64,000 nucleotides of DNA, taken from the NCBI GenBank assembly GCA_033297075.1, contig MU858077.1, positions 186,001 to 250,000 of the forward strand, in the 5' to 3' direction. Of the stretch, positions 35,773 to 50,660 are shown one piece after another. The notes under the pieces were generated by a model. It was given only the letters and a program-made list of their open reading frames with translations. It searched no databases and was not told the DNA's origin. Source of the stretch: Rhypophila decipiens. Taxonomy: Eukaryota; Ascomycota; Sordariomycetes; Sordariales; Naviculisporaceae. Positions within the stretch are counted from its first letter, which is position 1. Each line of letters starts with the position of its first letter. The translations under genes were made by a program, and so were the position numbers.

Positions 35773-37524
35773 TTAACTGGAGTGAGAGACAATCTCATTC
35801 ACAACACCCCCCTTCTCCTCATCATAATACGAGCAAATCTGCGAGGGCAACGGGAGCTCCTTGGATTCGTCATCCTGCCCGCTGATAATGTTCAGATTGA
35901 TACCCGATGACTTGCTCGAGAAGACGCGAGTGGCTGTGCTTTCCTTGCTCAGATAAATCTGGGCACCGTCGATCTGGTCCATGAGGATGGTCGGGATGAC
36001 GCCCATGACCTGGAGCGCAAAATTCTGCGACTTAACCACGTCGACTGACGAGATGAGATCGTCGAGCACGAGATTGAGCCGGTTCGAGTTCTCGATTGTG
36101 ACGGCGTTGGCTTTGCCTCTAAGGATTATAGTCGTGTTGCTGCACTTGCTAATCAGGATCGAGTGCGAGTTCTCGACCTCGATTTCGATGGGCTGCTCGC
36201 CGGCCTCAAAGTTTTCCTACAGAGACGTATATATTAGCATCCCGCCCTGCCGGTTCGTCACACAATTGAGAGCCAGTGACTACTCACAACCAACCACTTG
36301 TTGCCTTCCAAAGCCTTCTTGGGCGGCTTCTTAACCCGCATGTTCTCTGGCTTGGGCTTCTTGCCTGGGGCAGGGCTCTTGGATCGGACAGCCCCGTCAG
36401 GGACGGTGGAGCTGGCTCGAAGAGAGGGGTTCTTGTGTGTCATTTGGGACTTGTCGACCTTCTTGAGGCCCTTGGTCACAGCATCGCCCTGATTGAGCTC
36501 CGAGAAGACAGCGCCAAACCCACCGGCTGGCTTTGACTCTGACTTCTGTTCGTGGATCTGCAGAACTGGGGGCGGTCCTGGTGGCGGAGGGGGCGGCGGG
36601 GGAGGAGGCCCTCCGGAGCTGGAGAGGGACTTGGCAACCTCATCCGCTGGCAGGCCTTTGGGATTCCATGTCACGCCATTGGGAAAATAATTCTTGACAT
36701 ACTCGGCAAGATCGCGGAAGACCTGGTAGAATGATCGTACCCACTCTACGTGCCGGGGGTTCCTACACACGCTTGTTAGCACCAAAGAATGCCGAATGCG
36801 CGCACTTTGGGCACAACATACTTATCCTTCAGAATCTGGTTTCCGTAGTACTGCACGGTGCCGAAAATCTCCTCGACATGCTTGTAGGGTTTGTTTTCGA
36901 TGGTGATCCAGGCCAGCACCATCATGCCCTCGGAAAGAACGCTGAGATGGATGTACGAGGGGCTGGCTCGGTTTGATTCTTTGGTGTGTTGTACAGCCAA
37001 AATCAATTCCTGAATGGGTTTGAGCAGGGTTTGAAGTGTCGACGGAGCTGTTGGATTTCCCGAGATTTCCGGCTTCTTTGCCTTGGTCGTGATGAGAAGG
37101 AACTTGCGCAGCTCTTTGGACCCCTGGACAAACTTTGCGGCCTCTTGGCCGACCAGACCATCGATGCCATCGCTTAGCTTGGCGAACTTTTGTACAGACT
37201 GTTCGATGATGCCATCGTATTCCTCGATGAATGCGGGGAGAGGGTCTTCGGGAGCTTTGGGAGGGGGAGGCGGCGGTGGTACTGGAGTCGAGGTGAGAGG
37301 AGAGGCCAGTGTTTGCTGTAGGGCCGGGACAGCTCGCGGGAGCTCGATGGTTGAAGAAGCGATATCCTCGAGACGGAGCGTGGCAGCTTCCAGCCTGGCC
37401 AGCAGAGAGAGGTTAGCAAGCTAACAAATAAAAATATCCATCGATTGTGCCTGGATGCATGGCATAGGCATAGGTCGTACCTCTTGATCAGAGTCGTCAG
37501 GTTGTGCATGTTGTTGGTCGTCAT
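35773..37524 (-). CDS. SRV2: Adenylyl cyclase-associated protein (CAP/Srv2)
   Basis: Cytosolic actin-monomer recycling factor that also links adenylyl cyclase to Ras signalling in fungi. Four exons, 37524-37481, 37394-36822, 36762-36288 and 36216-35773, encode 511 residues; donors are GTACGA, GTATGT and GTGAGT and all phases match. Exon 1 gives MTTNNMHNLTTLIKR, joined to LEAATLRLEDIA, the oligomerising N-terminal segment. A Pro-rich linker precedes the helical-folded domain (about 70-240, including VQGSKELRKFLL and EEIFGTVQYYGNQILKDKY). A ten-Pro tract and GPPP (about 270-285) form the profilin/SH3-binding region. A short WH2-like basic stretch follows, and then the beta-sheet CARP domain from about 360 to the end (NSHSILISKCSNTTIILRG, MDQIDGAQIYLSKES). 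It is divergent from the PfkB gene across 1 kb. Confidence 0.96.
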
Positions 37525-38537
37525 GTCGGGCAAGACTTCCAAGCCGTCGCTTTCTTGCTGAGTGGAAAGGAGCTCAAAGCCTCAGTGACAACGGTTGCCC
37601 AAGCGCTGACGTCTAATCGTAGTTCAAATAAAGTTTATCGGATAGGCTGTCTGCCACGTAGCCAAGGCAAATAGATGGGGAAACGTTTGCTGAAGTATTA
37701 CGGAGTACGTATAATCTTGAGCTTGGTAAAATGGGATGAGGTTTGGATCCGACTCGAGACATAAAGGGAAGATCACTTCATGTTAACCCTGGATGCTGCT
37801 GTGGCTACAGGACGCTGCAGTGGCAGAGTGGGACGCCTGGGCTCTTTGATTCGTCACAAGCTTCTTCCCAAGTTCCCTGGGATCCACACCAAAGATGAGC
37901 AGGCACATTGATGGAAAGGGAAGGAAAGACGAGGCCGGTACACGTGTAGATAGGATAGGTGGGTATCCAGTACAAACTTGAATACCTATACCGGCATCAA
38001 GGCAGCAATAAAAGATCATTGCGCGTCCTCATGTCAAGACTTACTGTCGGGTAGGTATTCTGGAATTGCTGGTGCCTTCATGTTGCTGCAGTGCAGTGCA
38101 ACGAAACGATGCAGTTGTGTTGTACAGCAAGGTACGGAATATACGGGTTTCATGCCCAATCACGGCAGCATTACTAGTAATGTGTGGAACCCCTCTTCTG
38201 CTGGACCAACCACTGGGGACCAGCACTGCAACCTCCATCAAGGCAATCTTCACCGTGAACCATGCACACATGCATCCACCTACTCGTAAAGTTGGGCGGG
38301 AATACCCAGACGTTTGTTTGATAACAACTGCTCTTCAGTCTTTTCCGGCGTCCAAGTATCTTGTTTGAGACCTTTTCTCTCTTGACAATCGTTCCAAGAA
38401 GGTGTTGATATTGTGTAACTTGTCCTCTCTGTTCACCGCCTACGTTTTTTTGGACCTGTGAACGAGAAGAGGACCGCCAAAAGTGGCAGAGTAAATCTCC
38501 AAAACCCCGAGATCGAAGCAATCGGGTGCCTGCAGCT
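37525..38537. promoter_or_regulatory. Divergent intergenic region, CAP / PfkB
   Basis: This 1-kb spacer between two divergent starts contains a TACGGAGTA 9-mer at 37699-37707, about 180 bp upstream of CAP. No gene is seen, and no TATA box is obvious for either side. Confidence 0.5.
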
Positions 38538-40036
38538 ATGGAGCCGGACACAGCCGAGATCACCACTGGGGCCGGGTCCGGGTCCGGGCCCGGGTCATGG
38601 GATACCTCGGAAGATTCCAGTGCCGGGATTGGGCCCGTGTCCGGAGAGGAACCGCCCCAGACCCAAGATCTCATTGACTTTGTCACACTGGGCATGTTCA
38701 TCATTGGTAAGCTAAATATGTCCCAAAGTAAATCTTTACAACAAACCCAAATTCACTAACACATTTCCTCCCCGCAAAAAAAAAAGATGAGATCGAATAC
38801 CTTCCCCCACGCCCTCCAGCCCGTGACATCCTAGGCGGAGCAGGCTCCTACTCGGCCCTGGGAGCGCGTCTCTTCTCACCACCACCCCTCCTCTCAAAGT
38901 CAATCGGCTGGATAGTCGACCAAGGGACCGACTTTCCCCCCGTCCTAACCGAAACCATCTCATCCTGGTCGACATCAGCCATCCTCCGGCTCAACCCATC
39001 CCGCCTCACCACCCGCGGCTGGAACGGGTACGACCATTCCGAGCACCGCTCATTCCGCTACACGAGCCCCAAGCGCCGCCTCACAGCCACCGACCTCTCC
39101 GGCACCCCCCTCCTCCACGCCCGCGCAATCCACATCATCTGCAGCCCAACCCGGTGCCGTGAACTCGTCACGGAAATCATTTCCCTCGGCAAAAAGGAAG
39201 CAAACCCCCCAGACAGCTACTCCAAACCGCTGATCATCTGGGAGCCCGTGCCCGACAGATGCGTCCCCGACGAGCTGCTCAACTGCACCAATGCCCTTCC
39301 TCTGGTAGATATCTGCAGTCCGAACCACGCCGAGCTGGCGGGCTTCATGGGTTCGGATGGACTGGACCCGATAACGGGGGACATTAGCACCGCTGCCGTG
39401 GAGCAGAGCTGCGAGCAGTTGTTGGCTAGCATGCCCCTGCAGAGCTACACGCTTGTTGTGAGGGCTGGCGAGAAGGGTGTGTATATTGCCAAGAATGGAG
39501 GGAGGAAACGGAACGCCATCGGGTCAAAACCGAGCAAGACGAAAAAGAAAAACGAGTATACAAGAGGTGGACTCCAGCATGATACCGACATGGAGGCTTT
39601 GTTTGCTGGTCTTTTACAGGACGGAGAGGGCCATGTTGCGCGGGACGAGATTGAAGTTGATCCCGGGATCGAGAGGTGGATACCTGCTTATTTTCAGCCT
39701 CAGACTCAGCCCGGGGCCGGGGCTGCTTCAGGCAACGATGGTGAGGCGGCGGGGGAAAAATCAAGAGTTGTTGATCCCACGGGTGGGGGGAATACGTTCC
39801 TCGGCGGTCTCGCTGTTGCATTGGCACGGGGCAAGAGTATAGAGGAGGCGTGCGCTTGGGGGAGTGTGGCTGCTAGCTTTGCTATTGAGCAGGTTGGCGT
39901 GCCGACCTTGGAGCAGGCTGTAGGAGGGGAGAATGAGGAGAGGTGGAATGGTGAGAGGGTCCAAGACCGCCTGGCCAAGTATATGAACAGGGTTTCGCTA
40001 CCTCACTCGCCTCAGTCTCGTCCCTTTTTGCTATAG
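38538..40036 (+). CDS. MAK32: PfkB-family carbohydrate kinase-like protein, Mak32 type
   Basis: Ribokinase-fold protein of 472 residues from two exons, 38538-38706 and 38787-40036; the 80-nt intron has donor GTAAGC and a poly-A tract just before its AG. The N-terminal 45 residues are Gly/Ser/acidic and disordered. The core begins DFVTLGMFIIGDEIEYLP with the N-terminal Gly pair in ILGGAGSYSALGARL, then DICSPNHAELAGF mid-protein and the anion-hole block DPTGGGNTFLGGLAVALA near residue 405. In active PfkB kinases this block is DTxGAGD; here the catalytic Asp position is Asn. A Lys-rich insertion lies at about residues 305-330. Yeast Mak32 is required for stability of the L-A dsRNA virus toxin system; a substrate for this protein is unknown. 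Confidence 0.85.
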
Positions 40037-40288
40037 CCAGCCGCGAAACCTTTTGTGTCTCGCTTTTTCTTCTTCGCTTTTGCTTCTTATGATACCTCCT
40101 TGGCTGATTATCAATAGGACATGCATTCGCAAGCATAGGCAGCATGTGCCGGGTGAATGGTGACCTGGCTTGACATGTATCTAACACATCAACCATATAC
40201 TCAAGACCAACCAGGCACTCACAGTCCTTTCTTCAACAAGACCCAAGCTCAAGCCCCACAGCGAAACTGAAACCAGAATCCCACAAAC

Positions 40289-43142
<2,854 letters not shown>

Positions 43143-45001
43143 GGCGTCTTGGTCTGCTGTACCATTAAACAGTGAAAGGAGTAGTCGGTTTCTCTAGTCG
43201 GAGACGTTCGAACTGCTGGGAGAGAGAATTCGCCGTGTATGTGGTGGTGAAGTTGTGGTGGCGAAGTTGTGGTGGTGAAGTCTTGGTGAAGTTGTGAGTT
43301 GCAAGTTCAAATTGCGGAGTAGGCCAAACGCGACCGCGACGCGACAAACGCGTCTCTGCCCAAACCCCTGACCGGGGGTTTAATTATTTTTGGACTGCGG
43401 GTTCAAGTTTCTGCGGTTCTACGGGGGGTTGGGGCCAAAATAAAACCCCCGATAGGGTCAGGGTCAAGTACCAGCACTGTGTGCCATGGAAGCCAAGATT
43501 GCATTTATACTGTATTTTGCTTCTGGTGGTAGCTATGGCGGCACTGACCGACCGACCGATCAGTCAAAAAGTCGGATTTCAATGACTGATATTTGAATCC
43601 GATGAAGTTGATGGAATTGAACAAAAGCAATACCGTTCGAAAGTGCTGAATGAGCTGAACAAGAAGTGATAAAAATTATCGCGTTGTAGGCGTTGTTGTG
43701 TTGTTGTTGATGATGACGATAAAACGGTATTTTGTTGTTGAGTGGTGGAGGGATTACTGGAGGCACTGGTGGCTGGCGGACTTACTTGATCAAAAAAGCT
43801 TGGTATACTGTGCAAACACCTGCTTACTCAGCTGGTCGGGGGTTTTATTTTGGCCCCAATCCCCATACTCCGTAACTTCTGGGCCATGCTTAGATAATCA
43901 AGTGTAACCGTATGGTAACATTACGGGAATTACGCTGTTGCCGTAACAACGTGTATCGGGTCTAATACAACCTCTCCCCTATTTGCCTCATAACCTCTCA
44001 CTTTTGCGATATAATAAACCTACCACTCAATTTTACGACAGGGATCGCTTGTGTACACAGAGTACGACTGGTCGAGTTTACGAAACCCGCAGGTATCCGT
44101 ATTCTGCTCCTCCCTCTGCAAGAGTTGTCGTGTACTTGTGATATTACGCAATCGCTGGCCTGGCTGGCCATGGAAAGATACCGCATGTGTGCCGTTTGCC
44201 CGTGAGGCCTTGCAGTCAGAGGAGAACGAGGGAACGATTTGCAAATGGGCAATTGCATGATCTGCACCCCAGAGCTCCCAACTCAGTTTCCGAATGATCA
44301 AGCCCGAGACACAGCTTTCCAGCCTTGATGGTATGATCGTTCTCTGAAGCGGGCATCCGAGAAAAGGTCTCGAGACCACCAAATATATGCCCTCGCACCC
44401 TCGTCGGAACTCCCAGTCAGTTGACATGTCCTGCTCGTGAATAACGAGAACGAGGCAGGTTGTTTTTGAGCTATGAAATGCAACGCTGCACTAGCTCGGT
44501 CGTTACAACTGAACAGAGAATTCGTGCCACGGTTGAGTGGTGGTTCGGAAGCCAACCATTCATGTGGTAATCAGACCACCTGTCAAGTTGTCATCCGGCC
44601 AGTTCTGAAGTACAAAGTCGTCTGTGGTTGTACCACCGAAGGCACGGATAGCAATGCGTGGACAGATAATGCCAGTACCCGTAGCCGAGCTGGTGGGCAG
44701 ACAATCCCTGCCGGGTACACCCAGTGCCGAATCGGGAGCCCGTATGCTCGGTCAAAGTCTGCCGTCCACTAGGATATCAATGGATGCTGACAGGTTACCT
44801 AGCATACTTTAACCTAGGCTGGGGAAGGACAGAAAACAGTCCCGTATTCTACGCACACGTGTAGAACCAACTACATATGCACGTCACCGTTTGCCCCATG
44901 TATGTTGGCCGGCCTGGTGTTGCACTTGCGAGGGAACAATCGGGCCCCTCATGCGATCAGCCGTCCTGGACTTGGCTGACCCGTCCCAAAGTTTGCTTAT
45001 A
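43143..45001. other. Gene-poor island left of the 345-bp MITE
   Basis: It starts with the MCM3 promoter. It holds an inverted-repeat family at 43.37-43.86 kb and a TACTCCGTA 9-mer at 43866-43874. The rest has only short overlapping frames and no gene I can support. Confidence 0.5.
43423..43864. repeat. Inverted-repeat pair, possible MITE (about 440 bp)
   Basis: Bases 43429-43452 are the exact reverse complement of 43836-43859 (24 of 24), and the similarity continues outward through G4-G6 runs to TACGG on both sides. A third, diverged copy lies at 43374-43393 in the same orientation as the right arm, so the left arm also forms a local hairpin with it. The interior has no coding potential. The outer ends lack the clear CAG/TA structure of the other two elements, so the mobile-element assignment is tentative. 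Confidence 0.45.
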
Positions 45002-45346
45002 CAGTGAACCCCCCTGTTCTGCAACCCCCCTGCAAAGTGCAGCACCCCTGTATTTGCAACTATTTTGTTAGTTCAGATTAAATAGTAAGGGGAAGTACAA
45101 CTACGCAAACTGCAACCGAAAAGCGGGAAGTTGCACGTAAAGTAGGTGTGAAATTTAAATCTATACACGTATGAGAAAGGGTTTGCCCCACTATTTTGTA
45201 ATATGACAGGGTTTGAATTACGGCTTGGTAGTAAAATGGTCCGTGCAACCCCCCTGTAATTGCAACCCCCCTGTAATTGCAACCCCCCTTGTAAATGCAA
45301 CAGTATTCGTGGTCTGGCTTGGTTGCATTTACAGGGGGGTTCACTG
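45002..45346. mobile_element. 345-bp non-autonomous Tc1/mariner-pogo-type MITE
   Basis: The left end 45002-45017 reads CAGTGAACCCCCCTGT, and the complement of 45346-45331 is identical (16 of 16), with TGCAACC shared further in. Both ends are flanked by TA (45000-45001 and 45347-45348), the expected target duplication. Just inside the right end a 17-bp unit, TGCAACCCCCCTGTAAT, occurs three times in tandem (45244-45295, the third copy slightly altered), and related units occur inside the left end (45019-45060). There is no open frame of note. It is most likely a MITE mobilised in trans by a pogo/mariner transposase that is not in the window. Confidence 0.75.
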
Positions 45347-45348
45347 TA

Positions 45349-47558
45349 CGAGAAAAAGGCTCTGCCTAGGAGTTGGCTTCGGGAGCCAGTCGCTACAAGA
45401 TGTGTAACCTCGGGGGACGAAGAACTTTTCCTTTTCCAGACTTATCGGCATGTAGTTGACTAGTGATATTCGACCACAGCCTGTCATTGGCTGACTTGGG
45501 CGGGAACTTGACGACCGAGCCGGCTACAAGGGGACCAGTATCAAACCAAAGTTAGCATCAGCTGGCTCCCTCATATGTCCGGGACTGGCTTGCATGGCAG
45601 AGTGCCACCACCCGTCAGGAGGTCGTTGTGCCGGGAAGAGCAGCTTCAAACCCAGCATCCACAGGCGGATGACCTATGTGGCACACGGGTCGTCGAAGAG
45701 GCAGTCCGTAGTCAACCCCGATTGGCTACCAGCTGACTGGGAGCATGCCTTATTCTTCCACCAAGCACTATCGGTCACTGGAAGTAACTGCAGCTCGCCC
45801 GAACTGATAGAGTCCGAAGTGATGAGTGAGAAGTACATATGATATATGACAATGGTATCGTGCAATGCCCGCCCGGCCCGCAGAGTGAACGTCGTGATGA
45901 CGACCGGATGGACTGCCTCGCATTGGTATCAAGTTCCATACTCCCATCCTGAACGTTCCTGGAATCCCAAGTGTCAAATTGAACCGCTTTGTGAGAGCTT
46001 GGCCAAAGTGTGTGGCATTCTCTGTTGGTCCAAGGCCTGTCACGACCAACAGACGAAAGGCGGCACACGCGTACCAAATGAGGGAATACCCAATTGGTAA
46101 ACTTGGGAGTCTTGGTCCGGCGACGCTTGATTGGCGGCCTATGAGAATAAGTTAGCAGGTCTTCGGTGCGCAATTTATTGATTTGGCTGAGATGCAGGAA
46201 TCCTTGGATGTGATCGAGCTAACGCATTGTTTGGCATCGGCTCGAGGGACCAACTTTGTGTGGCCGGATGTTCGTATGCGAGGTGCGATTATGCGCCGCC
46301 TCGATATGATGTATGATCAGGACATCTCAAGAGTGGCGGCTTGCAGGCCGTCGATCTAGACGGAGGAAGCTGCTCCTGAAGTTCCAGGTCCGAGCAGACA
46401 TGCAAAGAGTCAGAAAGTGGATAGCTCGACTTGGAGTAAATTTGGAATTCCCTCGGGGTGAAGGATGATTGCCTGCTTCCGCAGCTGTGTGCGTCCTTCA
46501 ATCAGACAGAAGGCAGCAAGCAGGTAGAAGGAGGGCAACTGGTAGTATCGAGTTGACCACCGTCAGCGAATGGCCGACGAGGTGCAGGAGCTGTCAGGCG
46601 GCGATGGACTCTCAGCAAGGCACACCGCTCATGTCAATGTCGAACGAAGCACGGAACCAGACCTTGGATTCTTTGGTTGTAGAGCTGCACTTCCCATCTC
46701 GACCGCCCTTTTTGTCAGGCAGACAGCCCTTGTTCAGGAGCAAGGATTCTGACCAATGGGCCTTGATGATGCACAAGTGAAAAGGCACCTAGTGTAAATA
46801 TATCCGTATGTAACGGCCCCTTGTTGGTATTTGTCCGTCTCGATGAGCATACGTAACTGCATCATTCGTCAGCTAAATCCTGGAGCGCTACCTCGGGAAG
46901 GCTAACGAGTACCTATTGGTGAGGGGCCGAGATCGGGACGCCGAATCTGACCTCTTGGCTTCTGATGTACATGTACCCCTCACCAGTTGCCGAAAAGGGG
47001 CCTTGCTTGATGATGGTTTGGGTCGCACAACAGTGACAACGCTGTCCACGACACACTCGGGAAGGCTTGAAGGCGGGAGACCGCAGAAGGCATGCTGCAC
47101 GTGGTACAAACGCCGCTGTCGAGCTGACCTTGTCCACCAGTTGTGTTTCCTTCCGTGAAGCCTAGCAAATATCACAGAATCCGGCCGTCCCGGGAAGAAA
47201 GTCAAGTATACGACCGGCCTCCTTGATGCATGTTTCCTACCCACCCGAACCCTATCAGGGCTTGGCACGAGGGAGGTCATCAGGAGTCCATGGCATATGC
47301 ATCACTTGACCATTAGCAACTCATGTCAATACCCGCAAAATTTCTCGCAAATTTCGCTCCAAAATGGGATCCGACCTCAAGGCAAGGACCGTCTTCGGAC
47401 CGTGACTCGGGCCATGCACTGATTGCTTGCCGGCGCTTGGCCGGGTATGGTGTAGTAACGTTTGAGGATGATGGTCCGACTGATGCGCCATGATAACACT
47501 AGCCCCTTTCTCCACACTGATCCTAGCCAAACTCGACCTCTCAGGCTCCCACTCTGTG
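45349..47558. other. Gene-poor island right of the 345-bp MITE
   Basis: I see no supportable gene in this 2.2 kb. The open frames are short and on all six frames, without shared codon bias or splice structure. It may be degraded mobile-element sequence; I could not identify a parent. Confidence 0.5.
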
Positions 47559-47564
47559 TATAAG
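47559..47564 (+). promoter_or_regulatory. Candidate TATA box of the aminotransferase gene
   Basis: TATAAG lies 150 bp upstream of the ATG at 47709, a spacing typical of fungal genes with short leaders. Confidence 0.45.
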
Positions 47565-47708
47565 TAGTTGAGGGGGAGTCGACCATGCCCCCATGCGAGA
47601 AGGCTGAATCCTGAATCCCGCCGAGAGTGAGCTGTTTCGTTCGCGTGGACAGAACCGTCAGACTCTGATCCATTTACTCCCCCCGGGCTCAACAACATCC
47701 GTCAAACC

Positions 47709-49302
47709 ATGGTTCTGGTCGAGATTGACTCGAAAGCTCACCCCAACGGTGTCAACGGCGTGAAGACACCCTTCAAGTCGGCCGCCTTCCACAGAGATCT
47801 GGGCCATGAATTCCAAAAACTGACCAGGTCCGACGGCAACTTTGTGACGTTGGAGGATGGCCGCCGAATCTTTGATGCCTCCGGGGGCCCATCTGTCGGC
47901 GCCATTGGCTGGGGTAACCGGAGAGTTATCCAGGCTGTCACGAAACAGATGATGGACACCGCCTATTGCGCTAGTCTCTATTATACGACTCAGGTCCATG
48001 AAGATCTGTGCCAGCATCTGGTTGACTCGACCAACGGAGAGATGGCGCGAGCCTACGTTGTCAATTCCGGTTCGTTGTTTCGTCCAAGCATGTCTGGCTC
48101 CTTCACTAATAAGCGCAGGATCCGAGGCGACCGAGGCCGCTGTGAAGCTTGCCAGGCAGTACTTTCTTGAACTGAACCCTCCCCAGCCCCAACGAACTCG
48201 ATTCATCAACAGGAGGCAGTCTTATCACGGCACAACGCTCGGAGCATTGTCTGTCTCGGGACATTCGTACCGACGAGCCAATTTCGAGCCACTCCTTCTG
48301 AAGAACGTGTCTTCTGTGTCGCCGTGCTTTGAGTTCAGGGGAAGGGGTGCATCAGAGTCGCCGTCAGAGTATGTTGAGAGGCTCGCCAAAGAACTGGATG
48401 ACGAGTTTCAGGAGCAAGGACCCGAGAATGTCTGCGCCTTTATCGCGGAGCCTGTGGTTGGAGCTGTTGGTACCCCTCCCCCATCAACTCGTCGCGAAAT
48501 GCTCTGACAAGACCTTTTGTCCAGGCTCTCGGGTGCGTACCATCAGTGCGTGGCTACTTCCAGGCCATGCAGGCAGTCTGCCACAAGTACGGAGCTCTCC
48601 TAATTCTCGACGAAGTCATGTGTGGCATGGGCAGGACAGGCACTCTGCACGCATGGCAACAAGAAGGAGTCGTCCCAGACATCCAAACCATTGGGAAGGC
48701 TTTAGGTGGTGGGTATCAGCCTGTGGCGGGAGTGCTTGCCAGTCGTCGTGTGGTCAACGTGATTCAGAGAGGCTCATCGTAAGCCAGATTCCCATGATCG
48801 ATATTTTAGTTGTTCGTTCTGCTGACGGAGAATCCAACTACCAAGCGCCTTCGTCCATGGACACACCTATCAAGGCCACCCCGCTGGTTGCGCGGCAGCA
48901 CTGGAAGTTCAGCGTATCATCCGAGAGGAAAACCTGCTCCAAAACGTCAGGTCTCAGGGGGCCTTGCTTGAGAAATTGCTGAAAGAGCTCCTCGGGGGTC
49001 ACCCCAACGTCGGAAATATCCGGGGCCGTGGTCTCTTCTGGGGCATCGAGTTTGTCGCCGACAAGGAGACTTTGCGTGCCTTCCCCTCCGACGAACATGT
49101 GTCGCTGCAAATCGCCGAGCTCGGACTTGGCGAGAAGTACCAGATCGGAGTGTACCCGGGTGCTGGATCGGTCAATGGGCTGGAAGGCGACCACATCATT
49201 CTCTCGCCGGCTTTCAACGTGACAAGCGATGAGATTCAGTGGATTGCGTCGAATGTAGAACGTCTGGTGAATGACTTCTTTGCTGGGAGGATCGGTGCGT
49301 AG
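47709..49302 (+). CDS. Class III PLP-dependent aminotransferase
   Basis: Omega-amino-acid or diamine-type transaminase by family; substrate unknown. Four exons, 47709-48069, 48119-48465, 48525-48778 and 48846-49302, encode 472 residues. Intron donors are GTTCGT, GTTGGT and GTAAGC; the second must be cut at 48466 so that EPVVGA joins ALGCVPSV. PLP contacts visible are GSEATEAAVKLA (phosphate loop), SYHGTTLGALS, LILDEVMCGMGRTG (Asp of the pyridine-nitrogen pair) and IGKALGGGYQPVAG with the Schiff-base Lys, followed by FVHGHTYQGHPAGCAAALEV. No mitochondrial presequence or PTS1 is evident, so it is probably cytosolic. It stands alone after the repeat-rich island with a TATA box close upstream, suggesting regulated expression; no pathway partners adjoin. 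Confidence 0.92.
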
Positions 49303-50660
49303 CCCTTGTGGGCACTTGGGCTCGTGAGAGGGAGTCGTGCGCTCTGTCGAGGGCTCACTGCTCAGGGACGGCAACGGGAAGTCGACGTCTTTTTGTCAAT
49401 AGTCGGGTCAAAGAAATTTGAGTTGCCATACGGTATGGAAAATAGACATGATATGAGAACCGAAACAACATGAAGAGCTCTTGTTCATTCTCCTTCCGAA
49501 AGACACCGGGTAAACGATTGCTGCTCGCATGACCTTTCGTGACCAATGGAGCATCATGTGTGACTAGTAGTGGTAAGGAGAGTGCGAGATAGCCGCGCGG
49601 GGTTGCACTGATCAATAGTGCAGTGCGAATTGGTTACCTGAATGTGTGTAATGCCTTCTTGTTGGTTCCCATTCGGGATCAGGTGCAGTACCAAGTACAT
49701 GTATTGTTAGTGATAAAGGCGCCGTTCTTTCCCCTTCAGGAGGCAATTTTCCTCGGCTGCAGGGTCCTTCCGTCAAAATCGAAAATTTGGGAAATCGAAC
49801 AGGTGATAAGAGACGAACCTTCCATCATGGGCGCATGGAGGAAAAGTTCTGGGAAAGAAGCTGGTGAACATCTCAACTCTTCATGAAATCTAACAGTACT
49901 GCATGTGTACATCAGATGAGGCTCACACCTCCCTAGGAGGCATTACTGAGGGCTGTCACTCCAACGCATTTATCTCATCATAAGCAACGCATCGATGTCT
50001 GGGGTATCTTAAACGGAATGGGCCTTGTTCAATCTGTATCAGGCTTTATCGTCACACTTCGATAAAGACCCTAGGTCCCTTGGTCCTTGTTATCTGTATT
50101 CTGCTGTGCGAGTCCTCGGACTTTGGCTGAGGTGGCCACCGCAATTCTCCCAGCTGACCCAATACAACAAGCAAGTATGACTGCGGTGCTCAGAAATTTG
50201 CTCTTGCCGGCAACCCTAACCCCGAATAGAGAACCCCTGACGAGGCTGTCAGTCTCAAACGCCACTGTGATTGAGTTGCAAACACTAGAGGTTCGTATTG
50301 TACTAATAGGTAGGGCATACTATTCGTTCGGGCCTCTTTGGTTTAATCTTCAACAGACATTATAATCACAAAGACTTAGACTTGATGAAAAACAAGCAGG
50401 AGCAATGATCTTGTCTATTTCTCCTTAAATTCCCACATGTCCCCTATCATTGTTCACCCACCCCGTCCGAGGATGCGCTCAACGCCTGGCCCATAGCAAC
50501 ATTTATTTGAGAGGCCTACTCCAATGCATTTCCCTCCCTTTCCCAATGAAATGTTTTATGGCTACCATCACATGAAAGGCCCTGAATATAGATGCGCTAT
50601 ATCTTACAGATAAACAAAATGAAGAGAGAGGGAAGAAGGGGGTATCCAGAAGGCGGGACT
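49303..50660. other. Convergent intergenic region, aminotransferase / Suv3
   Basis: This 1.36 kb between two 3' ends has only short frames, and nothing was recognised. Parts near 50350-50600 are AT-rich as expected for 3' UTR. Confidence 0.5.
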
